A stretch of DNA of 64,000 nucleotides. Origin: an uncultured Clostridia bacterium (GTDB lineage Bacteria > Bacillota > Clostridia > TANB77 > CAG-508). Made by a program: the position numbers and the translations under genes. This document shows positions 26,603 through 36,185 of the stretch, piece after piece. The notes under the pieces are model-generated. The model saw nothing but the letters and a program-made list of their open reading frames with translations. It ran no database searches and had not been told where the DNA came from. Numbering within the stretch: the stretch's first letter is position 1; each line of letters opens with the position of its first letter. The stretch lies in NCBI GenBank assembly GCA_934120315.1, contig CAKOTX010000001.1, positions 1 through 64,000 of the forward strand, written 5' to 3'.

Positions 26603-26920
26603 ATGAAAAAATTATTATTTACATTTATTTTATCGATTTTTTTATTATTATTTTTATCAACAACAGTTTTTGGTGCAACTCCAAAACTAGTAAATAAAAT
26701 TAATTCTGCTTTTGAAAATATAGAAAGTTGGATTATAAAAATATCAACTCCTGCAGCTGCTGTTGCAGTTTGTAGTGGTGCACTAATGAGAAAATTTAGT
26801 TTTGGAGATGAAGAAAAAATTCGAACTGGAAAAAAACTAATCACAGGCTCTCTCTTCTCATATGCTTTTATTTTAGCTATTGACCTTGTTTTATCTGCAA
26901 TACAATCTCTTGTTGGTTAG
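26603..26920 (+). CDS. VirB2/TrbC-like pilin
   Basis: 105 residues: signal peptide ending VFGA, then two hydrophobic helices (about 45-65 and 82-103) with the Ala-rich segment TPAAAVAVCSGAL. This is the usual VirB2 size and layout. It lies four bases after the coupling-protein gene and nine before the VirB6-like gene. The N-terminal segment (TPKLVNKI) resembles the start of the VirB6-like protein of the left element (TPELKKQI). Confidence 0.75.
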   Translation: MKKLLFTFILSIFLLLFLSTTVFGATPKLVNKINSAFENIESWIIKISTPAAAVAVCSGALMRKFSFGDEEKIRTGKKLITGSLFSYAFILAIDLVLSAIQSLVG

Positions 26921-26928
26921 GAGGTTAA

Positions 26929-27798
26929 ATGGAAAATAATTCAAATATTACAACAAATATTATAGAAGCAATTAATACAATTTTAGGAAATTTATTTTCA
27001 TCAATAGATACAAATATTTATAATATTTTAGATGATGTAACTTTTGTTAGTTCTGATATTATACATGACTCTTTTTTTGAAAAAATTTTAGGTACTTCTG
27101 CTACAAATGGAATTATTCTAATTTCAAATTCATTGCTTTTTGGATTCTTGCTTTTTTATGCTATAAAATATTTAATGTCACATTTTACATATTCACAAAT
27201 AGAAAAGCCTCATCAATTTATATTTAAAGCAATTATTTTTGGAATTTGTATTAATTGTTCTTATTTTTTAATAGGACAAGTCTTAGATTTAGTTTCTACG
27301 ATAACACTTGCATTAAGAGGAATTGGTGAAGATTTATTTAATAAAAATATTTGTTTTTCTGAACTGATTGTTGAAATAAATAAATCAAATTTATTAGATA
27401 AATCTTCTGATATTTTCTCATTAGACGGCATTATTAAAGCTTCACTTTCTGTTTCCCTATTAAACTTAGTTTTCACATATTCTTTTAGATATGTGATGAT
27501 TAAAATATTTATTTTAATCACCCCTTTTGCAATTTTATCATTGATTTTAGAAAATACATCATGGTTCTTTAGAGCATGGATCCGTAATTTATTTTCATTA
27601 TTATTTATTCAAATTATTGTTTCTATTGTTCTTTTAATATTATTTTCAATGGATTACTCTTCTAGTAATTTAATGATAAAATTCATTTATGTTGGAGCTA
27701 TTTATGCTTTGATAAAAGCAAATTCTTTTGCAAGAGATTTTTTAGGCGGAGTTTCCACAACTTTTTCTCAAAATGTGGAAAACTTGTTTAAAAAATAA
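26929..27798 (+). CDS. VirB6-like polytopic channel protein
   Basis: 289 residues with about six hydrophobic helices, including SLLFGFLLFYAIKYLM, YVMIKIFILITPFAILSL and LLFIQIIVSIVLLILFSM. Loops are small and there is no long tail. The helix pattern with the Trp-Phe-Arg-Ala-Trp motif before the last pair fits the VirB6/TrbL channel group. Strong AGGAGG site. Shorter than its counterparts in the other two modules (500 and 1019 residues). Confidence 0.7.
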   Translation: MENNSNITTNIIEAINTILGNLFSSIDTNIYNILDDVTFVSSDIIHDSFFEKILGTSATNGIILISNSLLFGFLLFYAIKYLMSHFTYSQIEKPHQFIFKAIIFGICINCSYFLIGQVLDLVSTITLALRGIGEDLFNKNICFSELIVEINKSNLLDKSSDIFSLDGIIKASLSVSLLNLVFTYSFRYVMIKIFILITPFAILSLILENTSWFFRAWIRNLFSLLFIQIIVSIVLLILFSMDYSSSNLMIKFIYVGAIYALIKANSFARDFLGGVSTTFSQNVENLFKK

Positions 27799-27811
27799 GA
27801 TTGGAGGTATT

Positions 27812-28096
27812 ATGAAATTTATTTTTCCACAGAATTATAATTTCAAAAATAAACTATTTGGAATTATCGAATATTCTACGGCATTTTTCAATTTAATATG
27901 TTATTTAATAACCTTTTTATTTTTACATATTATCTTTAAAAATTGGAGTATAAAAATTTTTTTATTAATCTCATTATGTTTTCCACTTACTATTTTCAGC
28001 ATCATTGGATTTAATGGAGAACCCATTACATATGTCTTTTCATATGTGATAAAATTTTTAATACACCCCAAATTATATTTATTTAAAAAATATTAA
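27812..28096 (+). CDS. PrgI/VirB3-like membrane protein
   Basis: 94 residues from the ATG after TTGGAGG. Amphipathic N-terminus with a Phe-Pro (IFPQNYNFKNKLFG), two to three hydrophobic helices, and a C-terminal HPKLYLFKKY in the position of the basic, aromatic PrgI tail. Last gene of the plus-strand part of this module. VirB4 would normally follow directly; here it is about 6 kb away on the other strand. Confidence 0.65.
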   Translation: MKFIFPQNYNFKNKLFGIIEYSTAFFNLICYLITFLFLHIIFKNWSIKIFLLISLCFPLTIFSIIGFNGEPITYVFSYVIKFLIHPKLYLFKKY

Positions 28097-28172
28097 ATTT
28101 AAGTCTTGATTTTATTTTCTGACATGATATAATTCTACTTAGCTTATCAAGATTTATGAAGGAGGATAACAA

Positions 28173-29210
28173 ATGAAACTAGAGCAACCAGAATTACCAC
28201 TATTATTTTCAGAGACAATTGTACCAGACATTTTTTTTGCAGAATATTTATCTCAAATGCCTGCCAATAGTGTAAAAGTTTATCTTTATATGATTTTTCT
28301 ATCAAAATATAATAAAGATATAAAACTAAATGATATGTCTAGAAAACTAGCTTTACCTTTAAAAGATATAAATGACGCTATTGCTTATTTGGAAAATGAA
28401 GAATTAATAACCAAAAAAGAAACTGGTTATATAGTAACAAATTTACAAGAAAAAACTCTTCATAAATTGTATAAACCAAATTTAACAGCAACACCAGAAA
28501 AAGTTGCAGACGTTGCAAAAAATAAAGCTCGTGCTAAAGTTATAGACCATATTAATAATGCATATTTTCAAGGAATTATGGGACCATCTTGGTATAATGA
28601 TATTGACTTATGGTTCACAAAATATAATTTCGATGATCAAGTTATGATTGCATTATTTGATTATTGTTTTAAACGTTCTGCATTGCACAAAAAATATGTT
28701 CAAACAGTTGCTGAAGCCTGGGGAAATAATAGAATACAAACTTGGAACGATTTAGATATGTATTATCAAAAGCAAGAAAAATTGGTTAAAATTAAGAAAA
28801 CTATTGCCAAAAAACTTGGAAAACCTACACTTACTCAATATGAAGAAGCTTATATCGAAAAATGGGTTATTGATTTTGGATATGACCTTAATATTATCGA
28901 AATTGCACTTAAACGTACAACATTTAAATCTAATCCAACATTTGAATATTTTAACAATATAATTACAGACTGGCATGATAGAAACTTAAAAACTGCAAAT
29001 GAAATTCTAGCCTTTATAGAGCAAAGAAATAAACAGAAGAAAGATACTAAACAATTAGAAAAACAAGTTGCAAAAGCAACTTTTGATCAAAGACAATATG
29101 ATAATTTAGCATTTTTATATGCAAATTCTGGAATGAATCCAGTTGAACCTAAAATTTCTGCTGATTCAATATCAGGATTTTCTAACATAGAAGGAGATAT
29201 TAATGTCTAA
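28173..29210 (+). CDS. dnaD: DnaD/DnaB-like primosome protein
   Basis: 345 residues. An N-terminal winged helix (NSVKVYLYMIFLSK, DINDAIAYLENEELI) is followed by two DnaB_2-type helical domains ending in family-like motifs (YCFKRSALHKKYVQTVAEAW; WHDRNLKTANEILAF). Such proteins load the replicative helicase together with DnaI. The dnaI-type gene overlaps it by eight bases. The symbol follows the family; it could equally be named dnaB in the Bacillus sense. Ribosome site AAGGAGG. Confidence 0.8.
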   Translation: MKLEQPELPLLFSETIVPDIFFAEYLSQMPANSVKVYLYMIFLSKYNKDIKLNDMSRKLALPLKDINDAIAYLENEELITKKETGYIVTNLQEKTLHKLYKPNLTATPEKVADVAKNKARAKVIDHINNAYFQGIMGPSWYNDIDLWFTKYNFDDQVMIALFDYCFKRSALHKKYVQTVAEAWGNNRIQTWNDLDMYYQKQEKLVKIKKTIAKKLGKPTLTQYEEAYIEKWVIDFGYDLNIIEIALKRTTFKSNPTFEYFNNIITDWHDRNLKTANEILAFIEQRNKQKKDTKQLEKQVAKATFDQRQYDNLAFLYANSGMNPVEPKISADSISGFSNIEGDINV

Positions 29211-30210
29211 CGAAATATTATCTACACTTTTATTAGAATATGATAAAAAGAAATTAAAAGCTGAGCTAGATTTAGAAAAAAGAAAAGAAGAACTTTACCA
29301 AAAAATTCCTAGACTACAAGAAATTGAAACAGAATTAAATAATTTTGCAATAGCCACAACAAAAGAAATTTTAAAAGGTTCTTCTACTTCTTTAGCAAAT
29401 TTAAATCAAAAAGTTTCAGAATTAAAATTAGAAAAAGAAAAAATATTAAAAGAAAATAATATTAAACCAGATTATTTAGAACCTTATTATGAATGCAATA
29501 TTTGTAAAGACACTGGATATATTCAATCTGAAAATTCTGCTTCAGTTTTATGTTCTTGCTTAAAACAAAAATTATTAGATATATCTTATAATAAATCTAA
29601 TATTTCAAATTTGGGTAAAGAAAATTTTGAAACATTTAATGTTAATATATTTTCAGACAAAATTGAACCTGAAAAATATAGATTAAATATATCACCAAGA
29701 CAAAATATTATTTCAATAAAAGAAAAATGTATCGAATTTGTTAAAAACTTTGACAACCCAGATACACACAATTTATTATTTACTGGAAATACTGGTCTTG
29801 GAAAAACTTTTATGAGTAATTGCATTGCTAATGAATTAATCAAAAATGGAAAAAACGTTCTTTATCAAACAGCTCCAGTTTTACTTGAAACTATTATTGA
29901 TAATAAAATGAACAAATATAAAAATTCAAAACAAGATGATTTTTATAAAAATGTATTAGAATCTGATTTATTAATTATAGATGATTTAGGCACAGAATGT
30001 TTAAATAGTATGAAATTAAGTGAATTATTTACTGTTTTAAATACAAGATTATTAAATTTAAATAATCATGTTACAAAAACAATTATTTCTACTAATTTAA
30101 ATATTAATAATATTTTTAAAAATTATGAAGAACGTATTGGTTCCAGAATCGCTGGATTTTATGATATATACTATTTCTTTGGTGATGATTTACGATTTAA
30201 ACATAAATAA
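29203..30210 (+). CDS. dnaI: DnaI/DnaC-type helicase loader ATPase
   Basis: 335 residues. A coiled-coil N-terminus, a cysteine cluster (CNICKDTGY, then CSCLKQK, near residues 97-122) likely to bind zinc, and an AAA+ core with Walker A TGNTGLGKTF (near 193) and Walker B LLIIDDLGTE. The sensor region reads IISTNLNI and an arginine-finger segment EERIGSRI follows. It delivers the replicative helicase to the origin, in line with the dnaD-type partner upstream. Confidence 0.88.
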   Translation: MSNEILSTLLLEYDKKKLKAELDLEKRKEELYQKIPRLQEIETELNNFAIATTKEILKGSSTSLANLNQKVSELKLEKEKILKENNIKPDYLEPYYECNICKDTGYIQSENSASVLCSCLKQKLLDISYNKSNISNLGKENFETFNVNIFSDKIEPEKYRLNISPRQNIISIKEKCIEFVKNFDNPDTHNLLFTGNTGLGKTFMSNCIANELIKNGKNVLYQTAPVLLETIIDNKMNKYKNSKQDDFYKNVLESDLLIIDDLGTECLNSMKLSELFTVLNTRLLNLNNHVTKTIISTNLNINNIFKNYEERIGSRIAGFYDIYYFFGDDLRFKHK

Positions 30211-30225
30211 TATATATTTTAATTA

Positions 30226-30268
30226 GCCAAAAAAGCATAAATAAAATTATATTTATCTTGCTTTTTTA
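30226..30268. terminator. Terminator of dnaI, possibly bidirectional
   Basis: An AAAAAAGCA arm pairs with TGCTTTTTT around an AT-rich centre, just after the dnaI stop. Confidence 0.7.
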
Positions 30269-30282
30269 TATAAAATTTTCTA

Positions 30283-30316
30283 CAAAAAAAGAGACCATAT
30301 AATGATCTCTTTTTTA
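30283..30316 (-). terminator. Terminator of gyrA
   Basis: AAAAAAGAG(A) / TCTCTTTTTT stem seven bases beyond the gyrA stop, with a T-run on the minus strand. Confidence 0.8.
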
Positions 30317-30322
30317 TTTATA

Positions 30323-32773
30323 TTAATCTTCTTCTACTTCTGCTATTTCTGGTGTTAATGTTTCAATACTTACTACTTTTCCACCATCTGTTGTTCTCAT
30401 TAAAGTAACACCTTGTGTTGGACGACCTAATACGCTAATATCTTTAACTTTTAATCTTATAATTGTTCCTTTATCTGTTATAAGCATTACATCTTCATCA
30501 TCAGTAGCAATTCTTGCTCCAACTAGCTTTCCTGTTTTTGGTGTTATTTTATATGTTACTACACCTTTTCCTCCACGAATTTGTACTCTATATTCATCAA
30601 GTTCTGTTCTCTTTCCAAATCCATTTTCAGTTATAGCTAATAGTGTTGCTTTTCCACCTGAAATAATAGATTCCATTCCAATTACTTCGTCATCTTCATC
30701 AAGTCTTATTCCTATAACACCTTGAGAAACTCTACCTATTGGACGTACATCTTTTTCATCAAATGTAATACACATACCATTTCTTGTAACAAGAACTACA
30801 TTGTCTTCACCATCTGTTAATCTAACAGCAATTAATTCATCATCTTCTTTTAATGTAATTCCTTGTAATCCTGTTTTACGTGCAGAATTGTACTCAGCTA
30901 AAGCTGTTTTCTTTATTAATCCTTTCTTTGTAGCCATTAATAAATATTTTCCTTCTGCAAAGTTTTGGATTGGAATTACTGCAGAAACTTTTTCACCTGC
31001 ATCTAAGCTTAACAAGTTTACAATTGCTGTTCCCCTAGCAGTTCTACCTGCTTCTGGAACTTCATAACCTCTTAATTTATATAATTTTCCTTTATTAGTA
31101 AAGAATAAAATTGTATCATGTGTTGAAGCTGTAAAGATTTGTTTTACAAAGTCTTCTTCTCTTGTTGCAATTCCTGTAATTCCTTTTCCACCACGTTTTT
31201 GACTTCTATATGTATCTATTGGCATTCTCTTAACATATCCAAAATGTGTTAAAGCTATTACAGATTGTTCTTCTTTAATTAAATCATCAATATCAATTTC
31301 TCCTTCTGCTGCAACAATCTTTGTTTTTCTATCATCTCCAAATTTATCTCTAATTTCAATAAGTTCTTCTTTAATAATATCAAAAACTAATTTTTCGCTA
31401 TTTAAAATTGCTCTTAAATGTTCAATTAATTCCATCAACTGTTTATATTCTTCTTCAATCTTTTCACGTTGTAATCCTGATAATGTTTTTAATCTCATAT
31501 CAAGAATTGCTTGTGCTTGAATATCAGTTAATCCAAATCTTTTCATTAATCTTTCTTTAGCATCATCATATGAACTACGAATAATTGCAATTACTTCATC
31601 AATATTATCAATTGCTATTCTTAATCCTTCTAATATATGTGCTCTTGCAAGTGCTTTATCTAAGTCGAATTGAGTTCTACGTAAAATTACTGTTTTTCTA
31701 TGATCTATGTAACAATCTAAACATTGTCTTAAAGTTAAAATTTTTGGTTCATCATTTACTAATGCTAACATTATTACACCAAATGTGTCTTGCATTTGTG
31801 TATTTTTATATAATTGGTTTAAAACAACTTGTGGATTAGCATCTCTTTTTAATTCCATTACAATTCTAACTTTATCTTTTCTATCAGATTCATCACGTAA
31901 TTCTGAAATTCCTTCAATTCTTTTTTCTCTTGTTAATCTGGCAATATTTTCAATTAAACGAGCCTTATTTACTTGATATGGTAATGATGAAACAATTATT
32001 CTTTGTTTGTTTCCACTCATTTCTTCTATTTCAGCTTCAGCTCTCATTATGATTTTACCTTTTCCTGTTTTATAGGCCTCTTTAATTCCTTCTAAACCTA
32101 ATATTAATCCACCTGTTGGGAAATCTGGTCCTTTTATAATTTTTATTAAATCATCATCAGATACATTATCATCATCTATAATTTTTATAATACCATTTAT
32201 TACTTCTGTTAAATTATGTGGTGGTATATTTGTTGCCATACCTACGGCAATACCAGATGAACCATTAACTAATAATGCAGGTACTTTTGCTGGCAATACT
32301 TTTGGTTCTTGCAATCTGTCATCATAGTTTGGCATAAAATCTACAGTATTTTTTTCAATATCTACTAACATTTGCTCAGCTATTTTTGACATTCTTGCTT
32401 CTGTATACCTCATTGCTGCAGCTCCATCACCATCTATAGATCCAAAATTACCATGTCCATCAATTAACATATATCTCATTGAGAAGTCTTGTGCCATTCT
32501 TACCATTGCGTCATAAACAGATGCATCACCATGTGGATGATATCTTCCTAATACAGAACCAACTGTATTAGCACATTTCCTGTATGGCTTGTCTGATGTA
32601 ATTCCATCTTCATGCATTGCATACAAAATTCTTCTATGTACTGGTTTCAATCCATCTCTTACGTCAGGTAACGCTCTTGATACAATTACACTCATTGCAT
32701 AATCTATATAGGCAGTTCTCATCTCTTGTTCAATATCTCTCTGGATTACATTTCCATCTTGTCGTTCTTCCAT
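30323..32773 (-). CDS. gyrA: DNA gyrase subunit A
   Basis: 816 residues, normal length. The breakage-reunion domain has HPHGDASVYDAMVRMAQDFS and the catalytic Tyr in AAMRYTEARMSK. The C-terminal pinwheel carries the GyrA box (QKRGGKGITG), which separates it from ParC. It introduces negative supercoils with GyrB. In many Firmicutes gyrA follows gyrB directly; here a VirB4 gene block, a regulator and a 600-base non-coding stretch lie between them. Own promoter upstream at 32812-32840. Confidence 0.97.
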   Translation of the reverse strand: MEERQDGNVIQRDIEQEMRTAYIDYAMSVIVSRALPDVRDGLKPVHRRILYAMHEDGITSDKPYRKCANTVGSVLGRYHPHGDASVYDAMVRMAQDFSMRYMLIDGHGNFGSIDGDGAAAMRYTEARMSKIAEQMLVDIEKNTVDFMPNYDDRLQEPKVLPAKVPALLVNGSSGIAVGMATNIPPHNLTEVINGIIKIIDDDNVSDDDLIKIIKGPDFPTGGLILGLEGIKEAYKTGKGKIIMRAEAEIEEMSGNKQRIIVSSLPYQVNKARLIENIARLTREKRIEGISELRDESDRKDKVRIVMELKRDANPQVVLNQLYKNTQMQDTFGVIMLALVNDEPKILTLRQCLDCYIDHRKTVILRRTQFDLDKALARAHILEGLRIAIDNIDEVIAIIRSSYDDAKERLMKRFGLTDIQAQAILDMRLKTLSGLQREKIEEEYKQLMELIEHLRAILNSEKLVFDIIKEELIEIRDKFGDDRKTKIVAAEGEIDIDDLIKEEQSVIALTHFGYVKRMPIDTYRSQKRGGKGITGIATREEDFVKQIFTASTHDTILFFTNKGKLYKLRGYEVPEAGRTARGTAIVNLLSLDAGEKVSAVIPIQNFAEGKYLLMATKKGLIKKTALAEYNSARKTGLQGITLKEDDELIAVRLTDGEDNVVLVTRNGMCITFDEKDVRPIGRVSQGVIGIRLDEDDEVIGMESIISGGKATLLAITENGFGKRTELDEYRVQIRGGKGVVTYKITPKTGKLVGARIATDDEDVMLITDKGTIIRLKVKDISVLGRPTQGVTLMRTTDGGKVVSIETLTPEIAEVEED

Positions 32774-32811
32774 AGTTTTCTACCTCTTTCTTTTTTTACT
32801 TTTACAGTTGT

Positions 32812-32840
32812 ATTATATTATACTAATCCTTATTTTGCAA
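32812..32840 (-). promoter_or_regulatory. Promoter of gyrA
   Basis: Minus-strand TTGCAA, 17 bases, TATAAT, about 40 bases before the start codon. Confidence 0.7.
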
Positions 32841-32871
32841 GGCTTTTCGGCAATTATTTTGTTTTTTTTCC

Positions 32872-33129
32872 TTACTTTTTTATACTATTTATTATGAAAT
32901 TTATTCCATCTTTAAAACCCTCTTTATAATATAATTCACTAATTATTCCTAGCTTTATATTCTCTCTTTCTTCCACATTTTCTTCCTTTATATTTTTTAT
33001 TCTTTTATGATATTCTTCTTGAATATTTTTCTCTACAATTTCTTGTCTTTTTATATAAATTTCATTTAAAATTTCATCAAACATATTATCACCAAAATTA
33101 TTATTTACAATTTTAATTTTTTTATTCAT
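32872..33129 (-). CDS. DUF6809-like small protein
   Basis: 85 residues in the longest form. The core resembles DUF6809: a helical N-terminus (MFDEILNEIYIKRQEIVE) and the C-terminal signature SELYYKEGFKDGINFII. The internal ATG at 33084 follows GGTGAT and is probably the true start (70 residues). Members are small cytoplasmic proteins of unknown role, frequent in Clostridia chromosomes and elements. It is divergent from the regulator gene at 33256. Confidence 0.55.
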   Translation of the reverse strand: MNKKIKIVNNNFGDNMFDEILNEIYIKRQEIVEKNIQEEYHKRIKNIKEENVEERENIKLGIISELYYKEGFKDGINFIINSIKK

Positions 33130-33255
33130 TTAAAATATTCGTTTAAATATTATATAATATTCTCGTTATATGTGAGTGTTAAATATACGCTTTTTGCATA
33201 TTATCTGTTGGTATTTTTCGCTATATAATGTAAAAAAAATTTTTGAGGTGAGTAT

Positions 33256-33612
33256 ATGCAATTTAATCAAGATGATATTGATATTGGAGAAAGATTAAGA
33301 GGAATAAGAGAAGGAATGCAAATGACTAGAGAAGAGTTTTCTGAAAAAATAGATATAACAGATTCTTTTTTAGGACAAATTGAAAGAGGCGAACGTTCTT
33401 TAAGTGTAAAAACACTAAAAAAAGTTGTAAAATACACCGGTGTTTCTGCAGATTATTTATTATTTGGAAATAATTCTCAAAATGATACTATTCAAAAAAT
33501 AAATAATATTTTAACAGTAAATTCTAATAATTTAACCTCTGATTTCATTTATCATATAGTAATGTGTTCAAATGATTTTTGTAAAAAATTATCAGATGAA
33601 AATAAAAATTAA
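33256..33612 (+). CDS. XRE-family transcriptional regulator
   Basis: 118 residues. The HTH_3 domain covers residues 10-68 (LRGIREGMQMTREEFSEKID, FLGQIERGERSLSVKTLKKV), with the linker SADYLLFG common in this family. The C-terminal 45 residues are a helical segment probably used for dimerisation. It lies between the DUF6809-like gene and the convergent VirB4 block, so it may control that block; this is inference from position. Ribosome site GAGGTGAG. Confidence 0.8.
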   Translation: MQFNQDDIDIGERLRGIREGMQMTREEFSEKIDITDSFLGQIERGERSLSVKTLKKVVKYTGVSADYLLFGNNSQNDTIQKINNILTVNSNNLTSDFIYHIVMCSNDFCKKLSDENKN

Positions 33613-33618
33613 TATTTT

Positions 33619-34314
33619 TTATTGGGCAAAATTTTCTATTATATTTTTTTCAGCTTCAGTTATATTAAAATTTTGTCCATTATTTTTTATTAACTCATGA
33701 AGTGTTTCTACTCTTCTTGTTTCTTTTAAAATATTTTCTAATGGTATAACTTTATTTATTTGTGTTCTTATTTTATTATATTCTTTTGTCATTCCTTCAA
33801 AATCTTTATTATTATAATATTCTTTCCAATTATTAACATATTTTTCTAATTTTTCAACTGAATTTGTTTGTTGATCTAATTCACTTTTTATATTATTTGT
33901 AATATTATTTAATAAAACATTTTTACCATTTTTTATTATAGAAGTTACTGTTTTATCAATATATCCTCTTCTATATGTAGTATTTATTGCCTTATCTAAC
34001 ACATTTGATACAGTATCTACAATTCCACCATTTCCTACAGCTATTTTTACCTGATCCATATTTTCGAAATTTCCTGTAACAATTCCAACTGCACTTTTCC
34101 CTAGGTTTATTGCAGAATTAACAGCTGTATCAATTCCAGATTTTAATCCATTTTGTAATAATGCATTTTTTATATCAATAACTTGATTTTCAATTAAATC
34201 TGGTAAAATTGCTCTTAATCCAATATCTATTGCAGTATTTATTGTTTTTCCAAGCACACTATTTAAAAAATTATTTTTTTCTATATTATTATTTAATTCT
34301 ACATTTAATTCCAT
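33619..34314 (-). CDS. Hypothetical protein of the second T4SS, downstream of virB4
   Basis: Not recognised. 231 residues from the ATG after AAAGGA, one base beyond the VirB4 stop. It shows alternating amphipathic helices with Ala/Gly/Ile-rich patches (LGKTINTAIDIGLRAILPDL, INLGKSAVGIVTGNFENM) and then a charged helical half. The pattern suggests membrane-associating helices without classical transmembrane segments, as in some secreted effectors. Its tight coupling to virB4 marks it as a candidate substrate or accessory of this system. Confidence 0.5.
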   Translation of the reverse strand: MELNVELNNNIEKNNFLNSVLGKTINTAIDIGLRAILPDLIENQVIDIKNALLQNGLKSGIDTAVNSAINLGKSAVGIVTGNFENMDQVKIAVGNGGIVDTVSNVLDKAINTTYRRGYIDKTVTSIIKNGKNVLLNNITNNIKSELDQQTNSVEKLEKYVNNWKEYYNNKDFEGMTKEYNKIRTQINKVIPLENILKETRRVETLHELIKNNGQNFNITEAEKNIIENFAQ

Positions 34315-34315
34315 A

Positions 34316-36172
34316 TTATTTTTCCTTTCTATTTTTTTCTTCAATTATTTCTTTTTCAAAATCATTTGCTTCAATTTTAATTAAAATATGTTCATCACCA
34401 ACAAAAGTTAAACACTCCCCTCTTCTTAAAGATTTTATTTCTATTTTTTCTTTTTCTGATAAATTTGAATATTGTGATAATACTTTAATATTTTCTTCTT
34501 CAAGAGAAAAAAATGTTTTTATACTAGAATTATTTAATATACTTTTTCCATATGTTCCATTTTCTAAACTAAATAAATCTGAAATATCTTGAGTAATTGC
34601 AACACTACTTCCCCCATATTTTCTTATTGTTTTAAATATTTTATAAATAAATTTAGCAACTTCTTTATTAGATGTAACACCAATTAATCTCCATATTTCA
34701 TCTAAATAAATTGCTTTTTTTATTTTTCTATTTATTTTTATTTTATCCCAAAATAATTCAGTAAATAAATACATTCCATATTTCATATTTTCTTCACCTA
34801 ATTCATATACATCTGCAACAATTAATTTTTTATTTAATTCAATATTTGTATAATTATTAAAAAATTTTAAAGAACCTTTTATAAATGGAATTAATTTAAT
34901 TTTAAATTTTTTGGTTTTTTCATCATTTAAATTATTATATAAATCTTCTAATATTGGCATATCTTTTGTGGTTTTAAATTTTCCTTTTTTATATAATGAT
35001 TTATCATTAAAATTAATATTTTTTATTTTATATGTTAAAATTATTTTTTCTTCTAATATTGCTTTTTCTTCTTCATTTAATTCTCCAAAAATTAAATTAA
35101 AAAATCCTAATAATTTTCCTATTTTTGTTGCTAAATATCCATGTTCATTTTCTTCTATACTTTCTTTTCTAATATCAAAAATATTAATATAATTTTCTGC
35201 TGTTGGTCCAATTTTTATTATTGTTCCATTCATTTTTTCAACAATATTTTGATACTCTCTTTCTGGGTCGATTACATATTGTTCTATTCCTAATAAAGTA
35301 TTTCTTAAAATTAATAATTTTGTATAAAAAGATTTTCCAGCTCCACTAGTTCCAAAAATACACATATTTGCATTTTTATATTTTTGAGTATTATATCTAT
35401 CGATTAAAATTAAAGAATTATTATACATATTATTTCCTATATAAATTCCCTTTTCTTCTAAAATAGATGATGAAATAAATGGGTAAGTACTAATTAATCC
35501 AGATGTCAAAATATTCCTTTTTCCAACTCTTTTTAAATCCTCATTATTTGAAAATATTGGTAAACATGAAGTAAATATTTGTTCCTGCCTAAAGTTTGAT
35601 CTTCTTGTCTGTAGCCCTTTACTCTGTAGTATTCCCTCTATTTTATCCAAATTATATTCCAGTTCTTTTTTATCCTTTGCAAATATATTTAAATAAATAT
35701 ATAAAAAATAAATATCTTCATTATTTATCTGAATTTCTTTTCTTAAATATTTCGCATCATTATATGCAGATTCTGCCAAATCAATATCTTGTCTATTTTC
35801 ATTAGATTGTTTTAATTCGACTCCAACATTTCCAATATTATATGTAATTTCTTTTATTGTTTTCGAAACATCTCCTCTTTCATAAAAAATAGAAATATTC
35901 ATATTAATATTAGTTTCGATTAATGATTTTAAAATTAATTCATTATATTCTCTATAATAATTTACTATAATTATTCCAGAATAAAAATATTCATCAATTT
36001 CTAAATATTTAGGATTTTTTAAATTAATATATGTTGGCGAAATAAAATCTTTTTCTGAAAAATTTCCTTCATTAATATTTAATTTATTTTTTTTAATTTT
36101 TATATTTTTATTTAAATATTTAATTATTTTATTTTTAATTAATTTTTTATCTATTTTTTCTTTATTTTTTAT
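34316..36172 (-). CDS. VirB4-family ATPase of the second T4SS, probable ATA start
   Basis: 618 residues when read from ATA at 36172, eight bases after GGAGG; the first ATG is 90 codons further in and would cut off the N-terminal part (SPTYINLKNPKYLEIDEYFY). Walker A is FGTSGAGKSF (near 275), Walker B is KKAIYLDEIWRL (near 484), and ITQDISDLF is the family switch-like motif. It would energise the system encoded by the plus-strand genes at 24.9-28.1 kb, which lack a VirB4. The preceding gene's stop overlaps its ribosome site. No frameshift is present, so it is a useful comparison for the left-element copy. Confidence 0.8.
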   Translation of the reverse strand: MKNKEKIDKKLIKNKIIKYLNKNIKIKKNKLNINEGNFSEKDFISPTYINLKNPKYLEIDEYFYSGIIIVNYYREYNELILKSLIETNINMNISIFYERGDVSKTIKEITYNIGNVGVELKQSNENRQDIDLAESAYNDAKYLRKEIQINNEDIYFLYIYLNIFAKDKKELEYNLDKIEGILQSKGLQTRRSNFRQEQIFTSCLPIFSNNEDLKRVGKRNILTSGLISTYPFISSSILEEKGIYIGNNMYNNSLILIDRYNTQKYKNANMCIFGTSGAGKSFYTKLLILRNTLLGIEQYVIDPEREYQNIVEKMNGTIIKIGPTAENYINIFDIRKESIEENEHGYLATKIGKLLGFFNLIFGELNEEEKAILEEKIILTYKIKNINFNDKSLYKKGKFKTTKDMPILEDLYNNLNDEKTKKFKIKLIPFIKGSLKFFNNYTNIELNKKLIVADVYELGEENMKYGMYLFTELFWDKIKINRKIKKAIYLDEIWRLIGVTSNKEVAKFIYKIFKTIRKYGGSSVAITQDISDLFSLENGTYGKSILNNSSIKTFFSLEEENIKVLSQYSNLSEKEKIEIKSLRRGECLTFVGDEHILIKIEANDFEKEIIEEKNRKEK

Positions 36173-36185
36173 TAATATCTCCTCC

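Noticed and set aside
30323..32773. Topoisomerase IV subunit A (parC) instead of gyrA
   Set aside because: A clear GyrA box (QKRGGKG) lies in the C-terminal domain, and gyrB is nearby.
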